DNA of 64,000 nucleotides, taken from the NCBI RefSeq assembly GCF_009870125.1, contig NC_046682.1, forward strand, positions 1,426,001 to 1,490,000, given 5' to 3'. Position 1 is the stretch's first letter. Every line of letters starts with the position of its first letter. This stretch comes from Drosophila pseudoobscura. Its lineage: Eukaryota; Arthropoda; Insecta; Diptera; Drosophilidae. Under the pieces are notes generated by a model that was given only the letters and a program-made list of their open reading frames with translations, searched no databases and was not told where the DNA came from. A program made the translations under genes and the position numbers. Positions 12,130 to 24,872 of the stretch are shown here, one piece after another.

Positions 12130-12660
12130 AATCCGTTCGCCATCACGGATGCACTGACAGACGTGCGGTTTGATTCCCGGACGGTGAGCCTTATCGATCA
12201 GATGCCCCAATTCACGACCGTTGACAGCACACTTGGGGCGTCATGGTCCACTAGGTTTGTTAGCAGAGGCACACCGCAGGGTGGCTCTTCACTGGGAAGT
12301 ACAAGATTCAGACACTGACTTCTCCAAAACTCTGTAGGGAAATGCTAGGTTTTAGAAATGGTCAACAGAAAGCTCGAGGACACTGAGCATTGAGGATAGG
12401 GTAAAGTGGGCACCACTATCATACGACCATGCTCTATGGAGTGTCCAGCCGAGTTTAACGCATGGCTGAGCTATGCATAACTGGCGGGCTACGCACCACC
12501 CCAGGCGACGCCCTGGATACCATGTTTGCCCTTCTTTCTGTACATCTCCCAAAATTACCAGAGAAGACAGATTTTTGTATTCCCAGAGATTACATCTCGA
12601 CGTATATCCATACCCGCGGGTATGGGTGCCGTTTGATACGAGCAGGCTTCTAACGCTCCA
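12130..12660 (+). mobile_element. Internally deleted RNase H LINE copy (LOA/I-like)
   Basis: An RT block reads LGASWSTRFVSRGTPQGG (about 12230-12285). The sequence then jumps to blocks colinear with 13180-13720 of the neighbouring copy (SRKYKIQTL, ISGGLRTTPGDALDTM, LPKLPEKTDFCIPRD-type), with large internal gaps. Stops and frameshifts throughout. Same family as the next feature but a separate, more deleted copy. Confidence 0.6.
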
Positions 12661-14300
12661 TATCTTAGAGCGAAGTCCAAGCGTTGTGCTGGCGCAAAGT
12701 TCTTTCGAGTACTACACCCACTCTGGGCTACCTGAAGAATGCTGGACAACGTCCAGCAATGAGTCGCTAAATCTTCTCCTTAACCCCCACTTTCCCGGCT
12801 GCGATAAAAACAGACTACACTACTGCGCGGCTCGTCCGTTGCCTCAAGTGATATCATGAACCTGCTAAGCTAGGAGAACATTTCCTGGGAAATAAAAAGC
12901 TTTAAACCATACAAGTCTGCGGGGCCAGTTGGCATCATCCCTGCCCAACTGATTCACGCTGGACAAAAAGCCACTAATTGGCTCAAAAGGATATACGAAG
13001 AAATCTTCGCAGGGCGGAGTCCTTTCGCCCCTCCTATGGAACATGGCAGTGAACGAACTGCTGCGGAAGCAGCAGAAGCTGCTGAGTGTGCTTCATGAAG
13101 ATGTCAAAATGGGCAGACAAATGCGATCTAGGCGTCAACCCGTCTAAAACGGAACTGGTACTTTTCACTAGGAAGTACAAAGTTCCGGCACTGATTCCCC
13201 CAAGACTATGTAGGGAAGTGCTAGTCTTCAGCAACACGTCAAGTATCTTGGCCTAATTCTCGATAGAAAGCTCGACTGGAAATTGAGCATAGAGCATAGA
13301 GTAAAGAAGCCCACAGTGGCCCACTATACTTGCAGGAAAGCCATCGGAATAAAATGGGCAATGACCCCCTATATAGTTCGGTGGCTTTACACCGCCATCA
13401 TACGACCGATCATGCTCTATGGAGTGGTGGTATGGTGGCCAGCCTTAGACAAAAGGACATGCCTCAATAAATTCAGCAGAGTTCAACGCATGACAGAGAT
13501 ATGCATAAGCGGCGGGCCACGCACTACTCCAGGGGAAGCCCTGGATACTGTGCTGGACCTCCTCCCTGTAGATCTCAGGGGAAAGAAGGTGGCAACACTT
13601 TCCGCCCTCAGAATGAGAGAAGCCAGACTGTGGAAAGCGTCCGCGGTTGGGCACTCGGGAATCCTGACGAGACTCCCGCAATTACCAGAGAGGACAGATT
13701 ATTGTATCCCTAGGGATCAACTCTCGACGCCTTTCCAGGTATCAATCCCACTTAGGGAGGACTGGGAGATGGGCGAACCAGGACCCCTTCTAGACACGCA
13801 CATAGTGTGCGTTTTCTCGGACAGCCAAGCAGATATTAAAGCTTTAGGCTCAATATCGTCGAACTCAGCGACTGTAAATGACTGCCGCAGGTCTCTGCAC
13901 GAGATCGCAGAGTAGTTAGATCTCTTCCTTATATGGGTCCTAGGCCACTGGGACATCAAGGGGAACGACGCCACCGACGAGCTAGCCAGGCAGGGTACTA
14001 CGATTCCTCTCTTAGGAAGCAGTTAGTGATGCCTCTGGCTACGTGCAGGCTCCTCACGCACGAATTGTTCGAGCAAAAAGCCAATAGGAGATAGCAGCAA
14101 ACCGTTTCCTGTAAAGTCGCAAGATTGATATGGCCATATTGATCGAAGAAGCGCTCAGCCGAGCTGTATAGACTCAGCAGAGCACAGTGCCCTGCAGTTA
14201 CTCGAGCCATTACGGGACACTGGCAGATCGGCACTCATGCCTCTAGACTGTCAATCCCTCAATGCAGAAGTCTCGGTTGTTGAGTCGGTTCTCCACTTCT
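12661..14300 (+). mobile_element. RNase H LINE fragment (LOA/I-like), decayed
   Basis: Colinear fragments of a LINE ORF2: an RT entry region (KSAGPVGIIPAQLIH, about 12918), the region after the catalytic box (KYLGLILDRKLDWK at about 13240), the ARRPIMLYGVV-type block, the ISGGPRTTPGEALDT motif, and an RNase H domain (CVFSDSQADIKAL at 13810, then GNDATDELARQGT at 13965). Frameshifts and stop codons interrupt it and the RT core is partly deleted. RNase H after RT points to the LOA or I group, not R1. The longest surviving frame is 13283-13915. Confidence 0.7.
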
Positions 14301-16017
14301 GCTGCTATTGCCAGGCACTGGCAGTGACTTTGCTTTCTCGGGGTTCCATTTCTCACCAAAGGAAAAGGAAATAAAGGAACTTTATTGTCGTAAGCTCAAT
14401 ACATTTAAACGTTGCTCTAGCGCATCAGCCAAAACCTTTTTTCAGAAAATATAAGAATCAGAGCTGATGGCATTAACCGTTATGAGTTGTTTTGACGCCA
14501 AGTCCGGATCGAGACCCTAGAGAATCGGCGGCGTCGACCAGAGTCATTGATTCACCAGTCTCGACGGCAACGAAAGCTTGCAGATGCTTTAATCCGTTAC
14601 TCCGTGTAAAAAGAAGTCAACGCATATTTCCGAAAAATTTATTATATAACCATTTAGGGATACATTGCTATGTATATATATTTATTTTCATATATATTTC
14701 TCATATAAAGTTAAGGTTCTCGGCAATTATGTCTTGGTATGGTTACTAATCTGTAAAAAGAGTAAGCCGATTAAAGTCGATTTATGAAATGTACTTTTAA
14801 GATATTATATTTTTTCTCGAACACAATACGGATAATTTATAATATATATATTTTCTTTAAGGAGCAACTTACTTAATCTTATACTTTATATTTAAATATT
14901 TATATATTTATAGATATATATTTTTATATATAATATAAGTATGTTAAATATATCTTTCTGTTCTTTTTAAATTATTGATTTATATATTTATGTACCTTTC
15001 CCGTTTACATTTGTAAAATATTCGTTGTAAATATACTAACCGCCCTCTATTAGAAGTTTAATGTAAAACCTTATATACTGAGTAAAAAAATATTTTTTCG
15101 CAGTTTGGTGTGTACGTACATATGTATGTATGTATAACCGTTCCGAAAAACTTGAAAATTAATTTTAACTTCGGCCTAATAACAACAAAAAATAATATGA
15201 AAGGGAACTATTCGAAATTGGGTATAATTAAATATAAAATGTGGAAGACTATCTTGGAAAAGTGTTGCAAAACATAAGTACAAAAAGAAAAAAAAGCTAT
15301 CGTCTTAAATCGGTGGCAGTAGGTACTAAATCTGAATTTTAAAAATTATGGGAATTAGAGTTACATTTTCTTCTAGGAGGTAAACAGAAGCTTGTCTTTG
15401 ATTACCTAACATAAATTTCCACTTTCTCTACAGCACTCTCATATCGATTCATTGTCAGTAGCACCCAAAATTCTTAAGACCATATTTTTTTTCAGAGACC
15501 ATTTTGTCGAAATTATTAACATATTATAATTGAAACACTCGACTAGCAGTTCATTGGCAAGAGTAGCATAGTATCCGCGTCATATCAGACTGTAAGTCAT
15601 TCTCAAGCTGTGACAAACAAACAGGATTATTTTATTAATAAAATAAATAGAAAATTTATATTCTAATTTTAAACAGTTAACTGATTAGAACAAAAACAAA
15701 TAAATATTGAAAAGATGACTGAAACTTTTCTTTGTTGAAGAACCAAAGATAAGATAAATTATATATATTTTCCAAAATGTACTTTGCATTTGGGCCAGTC
15801 ATTTAAAAAATAATCCCCCACTATATTACTTTGATTCTATAGATAATTAATTCTGAAATACTGATCCTTCGTATTTATGGGAACGTACTGTACCTATGTC
15901 TTATATTAGTATCATATCTTACGAAAAATATTATTTTACGGCTTTTAAAATCATAGAAAATGTATGTATATATACACACATAATGTATGTGTATATATAT
16001 ATATTTGTATATATATA

Positions 16018-16049
<32 letters not shown>

Positions 16050-17487
16050 TTCACATATCTTGTATGATTTAATAATAAATTAAATTGTTCTATTTAAATT
16101 TGATGTATTTGTAATAACGCTAAATGTATTTTTTGCGCGTTCAATAAACTTTATTTAGTCTCACTCGTTTGTATCTTTGACCTTTCAAATTTTTTTAAAA
16201 TCAAATATAACTTAGAGAAAACAGCCTCTAGTAAGATAATGTGGACTAGATATATGTATTCCTACAATCTTGGGTAATCTTAAAATGTTCATACTTCATG
16301 TATGTATAACAAAAGTGTAGTTTTGAAACAGAACAGGAGTCAGAAAATGTATCTAATGTAACTTCTCTAATATACTGCGCAATAGACACTGTATTATCAA
16401 TATTAAATATGATTGACTATAAATATATAAGTCTTTTTATTCACATTAATCGTAAGCTTTATATAGGTAGTTGTCTCATGTTGCTCATACATATTATTAC
16501 ATCATATTTATAAGTAAATATAATTTTTATATGATATTTGTGTCTGACATTATCTATGTTTGCATATGTGCTGGTCTTAATATTTATGCCTATTTATCAG
16601 TCAACTTATTTTGTATTACTTCTTTTCTGTAAACTAGTGTCGTACATTCAGGGTTTAGACCCTATTTAATTTTGAAATTTTATTTTTTATAAATTTTTCT
16701 TTATTTAATGCGATAATTGCCATTATCGCTTTTTATTTGTGTCCTACATATGTATGCATGTATTTATGTATATGTCGTTTAAAAATGTTACTAGAATATG
16801 ATAACCATCAAAATCTATTATTTATATTGTTTTTAAACAATTTTGAAACGTATTCTTTTTAAAACATACAAAATGCAATACAAAAATAGGACATTATCAT
16901 TTCTGTTTAAAAGATAATAAAAGAGGTTTTACAACAACATACTGGTACCACTTTACCGTTCATTAAACAAAACCGCTGTGCAAAATTGAAAGGGACGAAA
17001 AAGCAATCTGACATTCTAAGTGATAGAAAACGAAAAAATTTAAATAAAATATTTGTTTGTGTAAGTGCTAGCAACGCAGATGTATTAAAAAGGAAACTGT
17101 CAATTTAGAAAACAAATTTCGACAGAAAAAATAACCTGAAATTAAGGCATTGCAGATCGAACAATAATTCTGATGATTAAGGTTGTGTAGTTACACACGT
17201 ATGTTTGCTACAAATGTATGCAGAAAATACAATATTCAGAAGAAACAAAATAATCGCTTTATATCGACTCAGCAGATGAGGTCTGTGCGTTGCAAGCTTC
17301 TGGTAAAAATCATAACAAATACATATGTCAAAAAGGGACGATTATTACTTTGAATGATTTCGTTTAAGTTAAATCAATAATCAACAAATCTAAAAAATAT
17401 TCGAATAATTTTAGGTATTAACTTGGATTGTACCTCAAATCGCTTAATGATCAAACAGAAACCATGTTTATTAAAAAACGTGTGCAT
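14301..17487. other. AT-rich 3' region of the Mex-3-like gene
   Basis: Long, strongly AT-rich stretch after the minus-strand stop at 17488. The Mex-3 family often has long 3' UTRs, so part of this is probably 3' UTR. Minus-strand AATAAA matches occur, for example near 16150, but the true end cannot be chosen. No coding frames with motifs. Confidence 0.4.
15960..16052. repeat. TA/ATGTATA microsatellite
   Basis: Alternating TA with interspersed GTATATA units, ending in a pure TA run near 16027-16050. Confidence 0.85.
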
Positions 17488-20400
17488 TTAGCCCAAAATG
17501 CGCATCGCGTGATAAACAATTGAGTTGCAAATCGGACATGCTGCTTCTATGGAAACGCAGATCTGATTGGCACAATCCATGCAGAACATATTGTGGCCGC
17601 ATGGAACCAACGCTGTGGTTACTTCATTTTCGTTGCACACAAAGCATTCGCGTTGAATGGATAATTTGTCGGCGCTGGAATTGGGTTGGAATTGAACCAA
17701 CGGTGCTCTTTGCTGACTGGTACATGATGATTCCTTTATGTGACGAGAAATGTTTCTGTTCACAGAGTGCTCGCCCAGACCCAAAAGAGAGTCCGTTGGA
17801 CTTATGGAGGTTGTGGGTGAGCAATGGGCGGTGGGTATAGTGTTCGCTGGAAGATTCCAAATGCTCGGCGAGTCCCCAATGCCTTCATCCACATCAATCG
17901 AATCGCTTATATTTTTCCATATATTCAATAGTTCTGGAGGTGTGTTGGCGCTATTGTTTGTGCTCTTTGTCGAAGCGGTTGAGGACGCTGACGAACATGA
18001 TCGGGTTAGTATATTCGAACCAGAGTTAGAATTCATAGATGCAGATGTTGGTGGACAGAATGACAATGTTTTGTTCGTAATACGGTATACATTAGTAACT
18101 TTTGCTGGTAGCATTTGTGCTTCACTGGCTGAAAAATGATTATCCGATGATGCTGTGGCCAATACAATCGGTGGCATGTCAATGTCAACTAATTCCGACT
18201 TCTGATAGCTATTTCTTATATGATGATCTGGCATTAGTTTCACATTATTCATGTTGAGACTATCCACAGTGCCACCGACCATCTTTAGTGTATTATCTCC
18301 ATAGTCCAGAGCAGGCGAGATAACACTTTTGTAGATGGATGACAGTATATCCGAGTTCAGATCATCGTTCAGAATCTGTGTTAATGAATTTATTGTTGGC
18401 TGTGTCCCATATTCCTGCGTTTCGAGCGATTCACATCCTAGTCCGGTAGCGGCTCCGGTACCGGCACCGCCAGTACCATTTCCAGGTCCGGAACCAGTTC
18501 GAAGAGCAATGTGTGCTTCAATTTGCTTTCTTGCCGTGTCTACGTTGTCTGGCAAACCAGTCACCTCAAAAATTGGTTCCTTCTCGCGCGATGGTGTGAC
18601 AATGTATGTTTGTGTCTCCTGCTGGATATGTTTAATTGTGGCACCTTTGGGTCCAACCACTAGACCCACAACCCGATAAGGTACACGTACCTGTATGGTA
18701 ACCTGACCGGGCAAACATGGGGGACCAGACTGCATACGCGACACAGTGCCTGCATTGCCACCCGATGAACCGGAATCGTTCATATTTCCTGTCAATCCGT
18801 TATTGTGACCCTCAATCGAAGGTTTTCGAGATGCTCGTATCAAGCTAAAGTGATCTGCGGCAGAAAGTATTTCCCGTTTTGCCTTGTTAACGTCTTCTTT
18901 GCGACCGGTAACTACAAACACCGGTTCCTCTCCGCGAACTGGAGTCTTGATGTAAGTATTTGTTTTAGCCCTCAAAGCCTTGATCTTGCACCCTAAATAT
19001 GGAGAAACGGGAATTATCAAACAAAATGCAATCTGTTGATATGTTAGTCACATACAAAATTCAACCTGTACTGCCTGTTTTAATACCAGCTCTACTCGTT
19101 CGCATTTCACACTAAGCTCATCCTATCGGAGCAAAGCAACGATCAGATCACTAAGAGCAAAATAAACGGGGTGGGAACGTTGTTAGTTGCTGCGGAGACC
19201 GCAACTCTACATTTATACCCGATACTAAGTCAGTATGCCTCTCCTCCGGCAGACGCCGCTAATATATAAAGACACGACAAAGAGTGCGTGCGAGAAAGAC
19301 CGAAAATCAGCCTGAGCGTGACGTCGGGCGCTGCGTAGCCACTGCAAATTGATTTGTTCCTTTTGGCTATAAAAATTATCCGATCTGTCCAAATTCAGCA
19401 ACCGGATAGATATGGTCATTCTCTATGATTCTGCGTTTTTAGTTTTCTATATAGTGAGATCTAACAGAAGTGCGGATACCAAATTTGGTTACTCTAGCCT
19501 GAATAGTCTCTGAGATTTGTGGATGCCTCAGATTTTCGTCCTTTGGGGGGGGCGGAAGGGTGGGTGGCGAAATTTGGACACGAAACGGTCACGGTCCGAT
19601 ATCACAGGAGTGTGGATACCAAATTTGATTGCTCTGGCTCTTATAGGTTCTGAGACCCTTGAACTCATATTTTGAAATTGGCAAAACCGACCATGAAACC
19701 GGTGTGTTAGAGAGAAACAGAGCGAGAAAGAATGAAATTGTGTTCTTGATTCTGGCTATAATAATTATACGATCTGATTGAGATTTTACGATCTAGAACA
19801 TATAGTCATCCTCTACGATTCTGCGTAGAGTTTTATCGTATCTTTAAAAATGGGGATGCCACAGATTTTCGTCCTTTGTGGGGGCGGAAGTGGGCGGGGC
19901 GAAAGTTTGAAATATTTTTCTAGCAGTGACATATCACAGAAGTCTGGATCCAAAACATCGTTGCTCTAGCTCTTATAGTCTTTGAGCACTAGGCGCTGAA
20001 GGGGACGGACAGACGGACGGACGGACAGACGGACAGACAGGTCTCAATCGACTCGGCTATTGATGCTGATCAAGAATATATATACTTTATGGGGTCGGAA
20101 ACGATTCCTTCTGGACGTTACACACATCCACTTTTACCACAAATCTAATATACCCCAATACTCACTTTGAGTATCGGGTATAAAAAAGAAAAAAAAAACA
20201 GTCTCACTGGTTGAGAGCTAGTGATGGTGTTTTTTTTTTGCTAACCCACACTGGATGAGGAAAGAGTCAGTCAAAACGGGGAAGTTGTTTTCAGCCCATG
20301 ATAATGATGCCATCGCCATAATGCCATAATGTAGGCATAGTTTCGAGTCATGACGGTCGAGAATTCTTATGTCAGCTAATATACATATACTGTCATTCAA

Positions 20401-21367
20401 TTTTGATTCCAATATAACCTTTGACTCACATTTTAGACTGTGTGTTGATCTGTCAATATCTCGGGAAAAACATTTACATATGTACATACATATATCTAGA
20501 CAATATGGCTTTGATAAAAATCGAATTTCTGATTGAAATCTGATTTTATCTGGACAAAATTTTCTTCCCAAAGAAAGTTTTCTATTCAGAATTCAGTCAC
20601 ACAGAATACACACGTATTTTATTTAATTTCTACGAAAATTTTACGGAACATTTATTTGCCTTTAAAGTTAACTTACCCTGCCGACCTACTATTTCAGCGA
20701 CATGTTCTGAGCTCGGAACTGGAACACATTCAGTCATGTTTTGAGATTTCTTTGATCGGTCTTCTACGCCAACGGCAGCGGCGGTGGGTAATAAAAGACC
20801 GGAACCAGACACTGTAGGTAAAGGCAGGGTGTTGTCCGTTTTAGAGAAAACGGCAGGCACCACATTGATGGAGCCCATTTCAAAGTCGTTCTGTATCGCG
20901 ACAGGTAGTGCAGGTTGGCCATAGCAGTTTTGATTGTCATTTAACCCGACCAATGATAGTTCCAACGCCAATTGCAAAGTTCGCGGATCTTCGGATAGTG
21001 GCATCGACGACGCATGAACTTTTGTCTGTTCAATCATTTGATGATGTAAAGGATTATTCTTGTGAATTGAGTCCGGCATACTATCGTTTAACATCTTTGA
21101 GGCTACTTGCGCCGACATTCTTATATTTGAGTGGTCTTCTTTAGTTTGAAATGAGATTAAATCGGTAGGCCTAACTTTTGAAAGAGGGTAGCTGGTGATG
21201 TTCCCTCCTAGTACAATACCACTTTCACACGATGAGGAGGAGCTCGATGATACAGATGCCGATGCCGATGATGATGATGAACTTGAAGATGATATGGAAA
21301 TCGAAGCAGAACCGGAACTCACGTCCCTGAATTCATTCAAATCCCTTCTTACATGTGTTTCAGACAT
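17488..21367 (-). CDS. Mex-3-like RNA-binding RING protein
   Basis: Two KH RNA-binding domains plus a C-terminal RING finger, the MEX3 architecture: binds mRNAs and may act as an E3 ubiquitin ligase. Exons 21367-20677 and 18992-17488 join in phase 1, giving 731 residues. Joined KH1 begins [13 protein letters not shown] and continues across the intron into [19 protein letters not shown]2 has the loop [12 protein letters not shown] (about residue 320). The RING (about 680-722) is C3HC4: [19 protein letters not shown]. The N-terminus is serine-rich (more than 20 serines in residues 18-48). The start ATG at 21367 precedes this run. The 1.7 kb intron holds a DINE-1. The likely melanogaster counterpart is CG11360; assigned from memory, not confirmed. 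Confidence 0.88.
19163..20184 (-). mobile_element. DINE-1/INE-1 element in Mex-3 intron
   Basis: Near-complete minus-strand copy, from GGAACGTTGTTAGTTGCTGC to GAGTATCGGGTATAAA, with a GGACAGACGGAC microsatellite at about 20005-20040. It is almost identical over long stretches to the copy at 43283-44387, differing by an about 80 bp block missing here, so both moved recently. Non-coding; short open frames are incidental. Confidence 0.9.
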
Positions 21368-22335
21368 ATCATTATGCTTTAAAAATATATCTAGCTTTGA
21401 CTCTGGCCGCTTTTAAAACTGTTATACAATTTCCACATTTACTAATGTACTTTTTTCAAATATAGCGCATTTCCATTTGAATCATTTTGTTTCTCCTCCT
21501 GATTTTCTGCAAAAAAAACGAAAATGCATTTGGTATACACACACAGGCATGTTTATGGGAGGGATAGGTGTACACATGGGTGTATTGGTATGCCATGCCT
21601 CTACATCACAAAATATATACTTATAGACGGATATATATTTTACGTGTGTGTACTTACATTTAGGATAGCTAAAGTCAACAAAAGTTTCTGTTTAACATTT
21701 TTCAAATTCCTTTCACAATAAGTAGCCAGTTCAGTTAAGTTTTAGCCGCGCTGCTGCAACCGATGTACAAGTACCGCACCGCTCATAATCAACCCCTAAC
21801 TTACGGCAACTTTTGTGTCACTCACCCCTTGTAACTTGCTCCTTTCTCACTGCCCCTCTCTTCGCACCCACAACACAATATGTGTACATACAGTTTCAGT
21901 CGCACATTCACACGGGTATGGGACTCAATGCAATCTTATACCCGACTGTTTTGTCTTTTGGTGGCACTTTCAAATTCAACCACACGCAACTCAATTAATT
22001 TCCACGTACTGTTCATTCATAATATTCAATTCAATTGTACAACATACAACATCCCACTCAGTGGGAGTAGTACCTGTATGCACGTATCGATATACATACA
22101 ATACATACATAAGTACACTAGACTAGAAAACGTATATTGCTAGGTACACATTCCGGCAGGGCAGTATCCGTATCCTGACACGCCTTTCGTAGATTGTTCA
22201 TTACGATACATACACAAACATATCAGGGAAAAATTATGTGATCGCGTTTATCTTAATACAAACTTAGGTTTCCCAATAAAACAAATTTTGTTTTTGTTGA
22301 TTTAGCACATCACAATTCGATTAATTTTTCATTTG
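21368..22335 (-). other. Upstream region of the Mex-3-like gene
   Basis: Probable promoter and 5' leader on the minus strand. Moderate GC, several ATACATACATA runs, no coding motifs. Confidence 0.4.
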
Positions 22336-22343
22336 CCGGTAAT
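22336..22343 (+). repeat. Left target-site duplication of hAT-like element
   Basis: CCGGTAAT, repeated exactly at 23214-23221 directly after the opposite end of the element. Confidence 0.75.
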
Positions 22344-23213
22344 CAGTGCTGCCAACTTTTTATCAGGAAAAAAGCTGTTTCTACTTGAATAAAATGAAAA
22401 AAGTAAAAAAACCTAAATAATGGTGTTAACAATTTTATATTAAATTGATATTTAATATGTATTTTATATTTTCATTTTAATTTTCATTGACTCATCCAGC
22501 TCTGTGGGGCTAGCTTCTGATTCGCATTCGTACGCCATGGTCGTACCAATCATGCTTAGATAATTATGTGCCACTTCATAGTCGAAACAGCATTTTCCAA
22601 GACTTCGCAAGCTATGTATATTTAAAAATAAAAACTAGTAAAATCTTTTCATTAAAAATAAAACTCTACCTTATGCACAAGATAGCTATTGGCCCTGCTT
22701 AGTTTCATGGATTTCGTTTGTTTTGTCTTAACCAGTTTCCGCGTTTGACCACGGCAATGATTGCAGCTGCCAGCTCTATAAATCAGCTGTTTTCACCAGA
22801 ATTTTTATAGAAGTAAGCCTCCAAAACCTAGTGATGTCGCTGCTATTTTCTCTCTTTTTATTAAATTAATATCGCTATATTTGCATTCAATTTCTTAATA
22901 TTTTCAACTTTAAGGTAATCCAAAATTTAGCTAATTACATTTTTCTTAACGCGTAAGATTTTTTTGACGGAAAAAGGTTAACCAGTTTGAGAATTTCTGA
23001 ATTATCTGGTAAGCTGGAAAAAATAAAGATTAACCGGCCACATTTTCTTACTTTTTATTTAACCGGTGGCAACATCAAAAAAAGCTTAAAAGAAGCCGAA
23101 CACATGTATTAAAATGGAAGAATTCCCGCTTCCCGCAACTCACAAATTTTTCCTGCATTTGGTGTTTAAAAAAGCCCAGATCTGACGAGAAAAAAGTGTA
23201 ATCGGCAGCACTG
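22344..23213. mobile_element. hAT-like non-autonomous DNA transposon
   Basis: 870 bp element bounded by a perfect 10 bp terminal inverted repeat, CAGTGCTGCC ... GGCAGCACTG, and an exact 8 bp target duplication CCGGTAAT. CAG/CTG termini with 8 bp duplications are the mark of the hAT superfamily. The interior is AT-rich but contains coding-like relics on the minus strand near 22500-22800. These could be transposase debris. Too short to encode a full transposase. Confidence 0.75.
22481..22790 (-). pseudogene. Coding relic inside the hAT-like element
   Basis: Minus strand. One block reads GSCNHCRGQTRKLVKTK and continues to SRANSYLVHK, ending at a donor-like AAG|GTAGAG (about 22671). After a 58 bp intron-like gap ending ATACATAG, a second block reads CCFDYEVAHNYLSMIG, then an acidic tail and a stop. 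The blocks do not join in one frame at these sites, so it is read as broken. The first block has a CxxC that might be part of a zinc finger. Family not recognised; transposase origin is inference from location. Confidence 0.35.
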
Positions 23214-23221
23214 CCGGTAAT
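23214..23221 (+). repeat. Right target-site duplication of hAT-like element
   Basis: CCGGTAAT, identical to 22336-22343. Confidence 0.75.
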
Positions 23222-23780
23222 CAACCTATAGAGAAGAAGCATCGGTGTAACCACTAATGGTGTTATGACATTAGACTTAGCTAACTTTGATAGCCATTAG
23301 ATAGTCGTCTCCAGACACGTATCGTATCCCGACTATCAGTCGAAGAACTAAGGCACTATTTGTGCCAGCTAGCAAAACTGGATCTATAAGTTATCAAAAC
23401 CAGGGATGATATTCGTATGGAACCGATAAGAAATTTTCGAGGCGAAATCTTTTGCTTAGATCAGAAAAATTGAATACCGCCACAAGTGAAATATAGAAAT
23501 ATTCTATCTGTCGAAAAATGAAGAAAAATTGTATCTAATTGAGGCAATCTTATGAATTCCGATTATGCGGATATTCTAATTCATTAATTTTTAATTTTAT
23601 TATACCGCATGCTAACGCCCTCATCTTCTAAGACTAATCATTACATATATTTTCAGTATTCATAGAATTAAACGTAGTAACAGAAAAAAGTTATTACCTG
23701 ACCAAAATACTAGAATGAATTTTACCGGACAATTGTAAATGTGAATACTTTTATTTAAGGACTTTTTTAAAAACAAGGTT
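23222..23780. other. AT-rich spacer between transposons
   Basis: No gene, repeat or signal recognised. Confidence 0.4.
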
Positions 23781-24868
23781 TGTTATGATCCGCCTCTTTG
23801 CCACCCTGGCCTATCGTTCCCAGCTAGCTCACGGGGAAGTCAGGGGTGTTTCCGACCCGATAAGTCAGGGGACGGATTGAACAAAACAAAAACAAAAAAA
23901 CATACAAAAAAACAAATCTAATTTATAGGACAGACTTGTCTTCGTTGGCTCTTTCGTCAGCGGGGATAGTTGGTTTCGTTATCCCTAGCAGGGTCCCACC
24001 CTTCCATGAGCGCCACCTTCCATGAGCGCTCCCTTTTCATATTCAGGGTCCCACTCTTCTTGTCAGCGGAGAACCGACACCAAGGAACCGTCAGTGGAGC
24101 ACCGACTGGAGACACGTTTCTGTCCACACACACCAACCCCCCCGGGGAAAGAATCCGGACGTCAAAGCAGAAATAAACCCACACGAATCAATGTCACACA
24201 CCTTCATCCACCCACATCACACCCAACCCACGCATGTATACCCTCATTCATAACACATCACATAACATCACCACATTTCACACATCTACACCCGTCCGAC
24301 CCACAATTAAACAAGATATCACGATCATATAAAAAAAAAAACACCACGATTAAACGTAAACATCAGCAAGCATCAGGAAGCAACAACTTCTATCAAAGGG
24401 GGCTGCCAATTCGGCCGAAAAAGGGTTTATTTTTTTTGTTAGTATTTTTTTGGTGTTAGTATTTGTTTCCTTTATATAAACCTAGATTATGAATTAATGT
24501 TCAAGAAGATAAATAAGAAAATATAATGGATATAAAAATGAAAATTTGAAAAGAGTCATGATTGAATAGAAAACGGTAGTTGGGTGGGACGAGAGCGAGA
24601 AGAAGAGTGGGACCCTGAATATGAAAAGGGAGCGCTCATGGAAGGTGGCGCTCATGGAAGGGTGGGACCCTGCTAGGGATAACGAAACCAACTATCCCCG
24701 CTGACGAAAGAGCCAACGAAGACAAGTCTGTCCTATAAATTAGATTTGTTTTTTTGTTTTTGTTTTGTTCAATCCGTCCCCTGACTTATCGGGTCGGAAA
24801 CACCCCTGACTTCCCCGTGAGCTATCTGGGAACGATAGGCCAGGGTGGCAAAGAGGCGGATCATAACA
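23781..24868. mobile_element. Long-terminal-inverted-repeat (foldback-like) element
   Basis: Two nearly identical arms of about 275 bp in opposite orientation (left 23781-24060, right about 24593-24868), each beginning TGTTATGATCCGCCTCTTTG from the outside. They flank a ~530 bp centre that is not inverted. The element is bordered by GGTT on both sides (23777-23780, 24869-24872), a likely 4 bp target duplication. Outer ends are TG...CA. No coding capacity beyond chance frames. It could be a foldback element or two LTR-type ends fused head to head. Confidence 0.75.
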
Positions 24869-24872
24869 GGTT

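Noticed and set aside
13283..13915. A 210-codon frame as a host gene
   Set aside because: It is the post-RT and RNase H part of a decayed LINE, with stops on both sides.
24022..24459. 145-codon frame inside the long-inverted-repeat element
   Set aside because: Proline/histidine/threonine-rich product of a CA-rich tract, no motif, no start context; noise.
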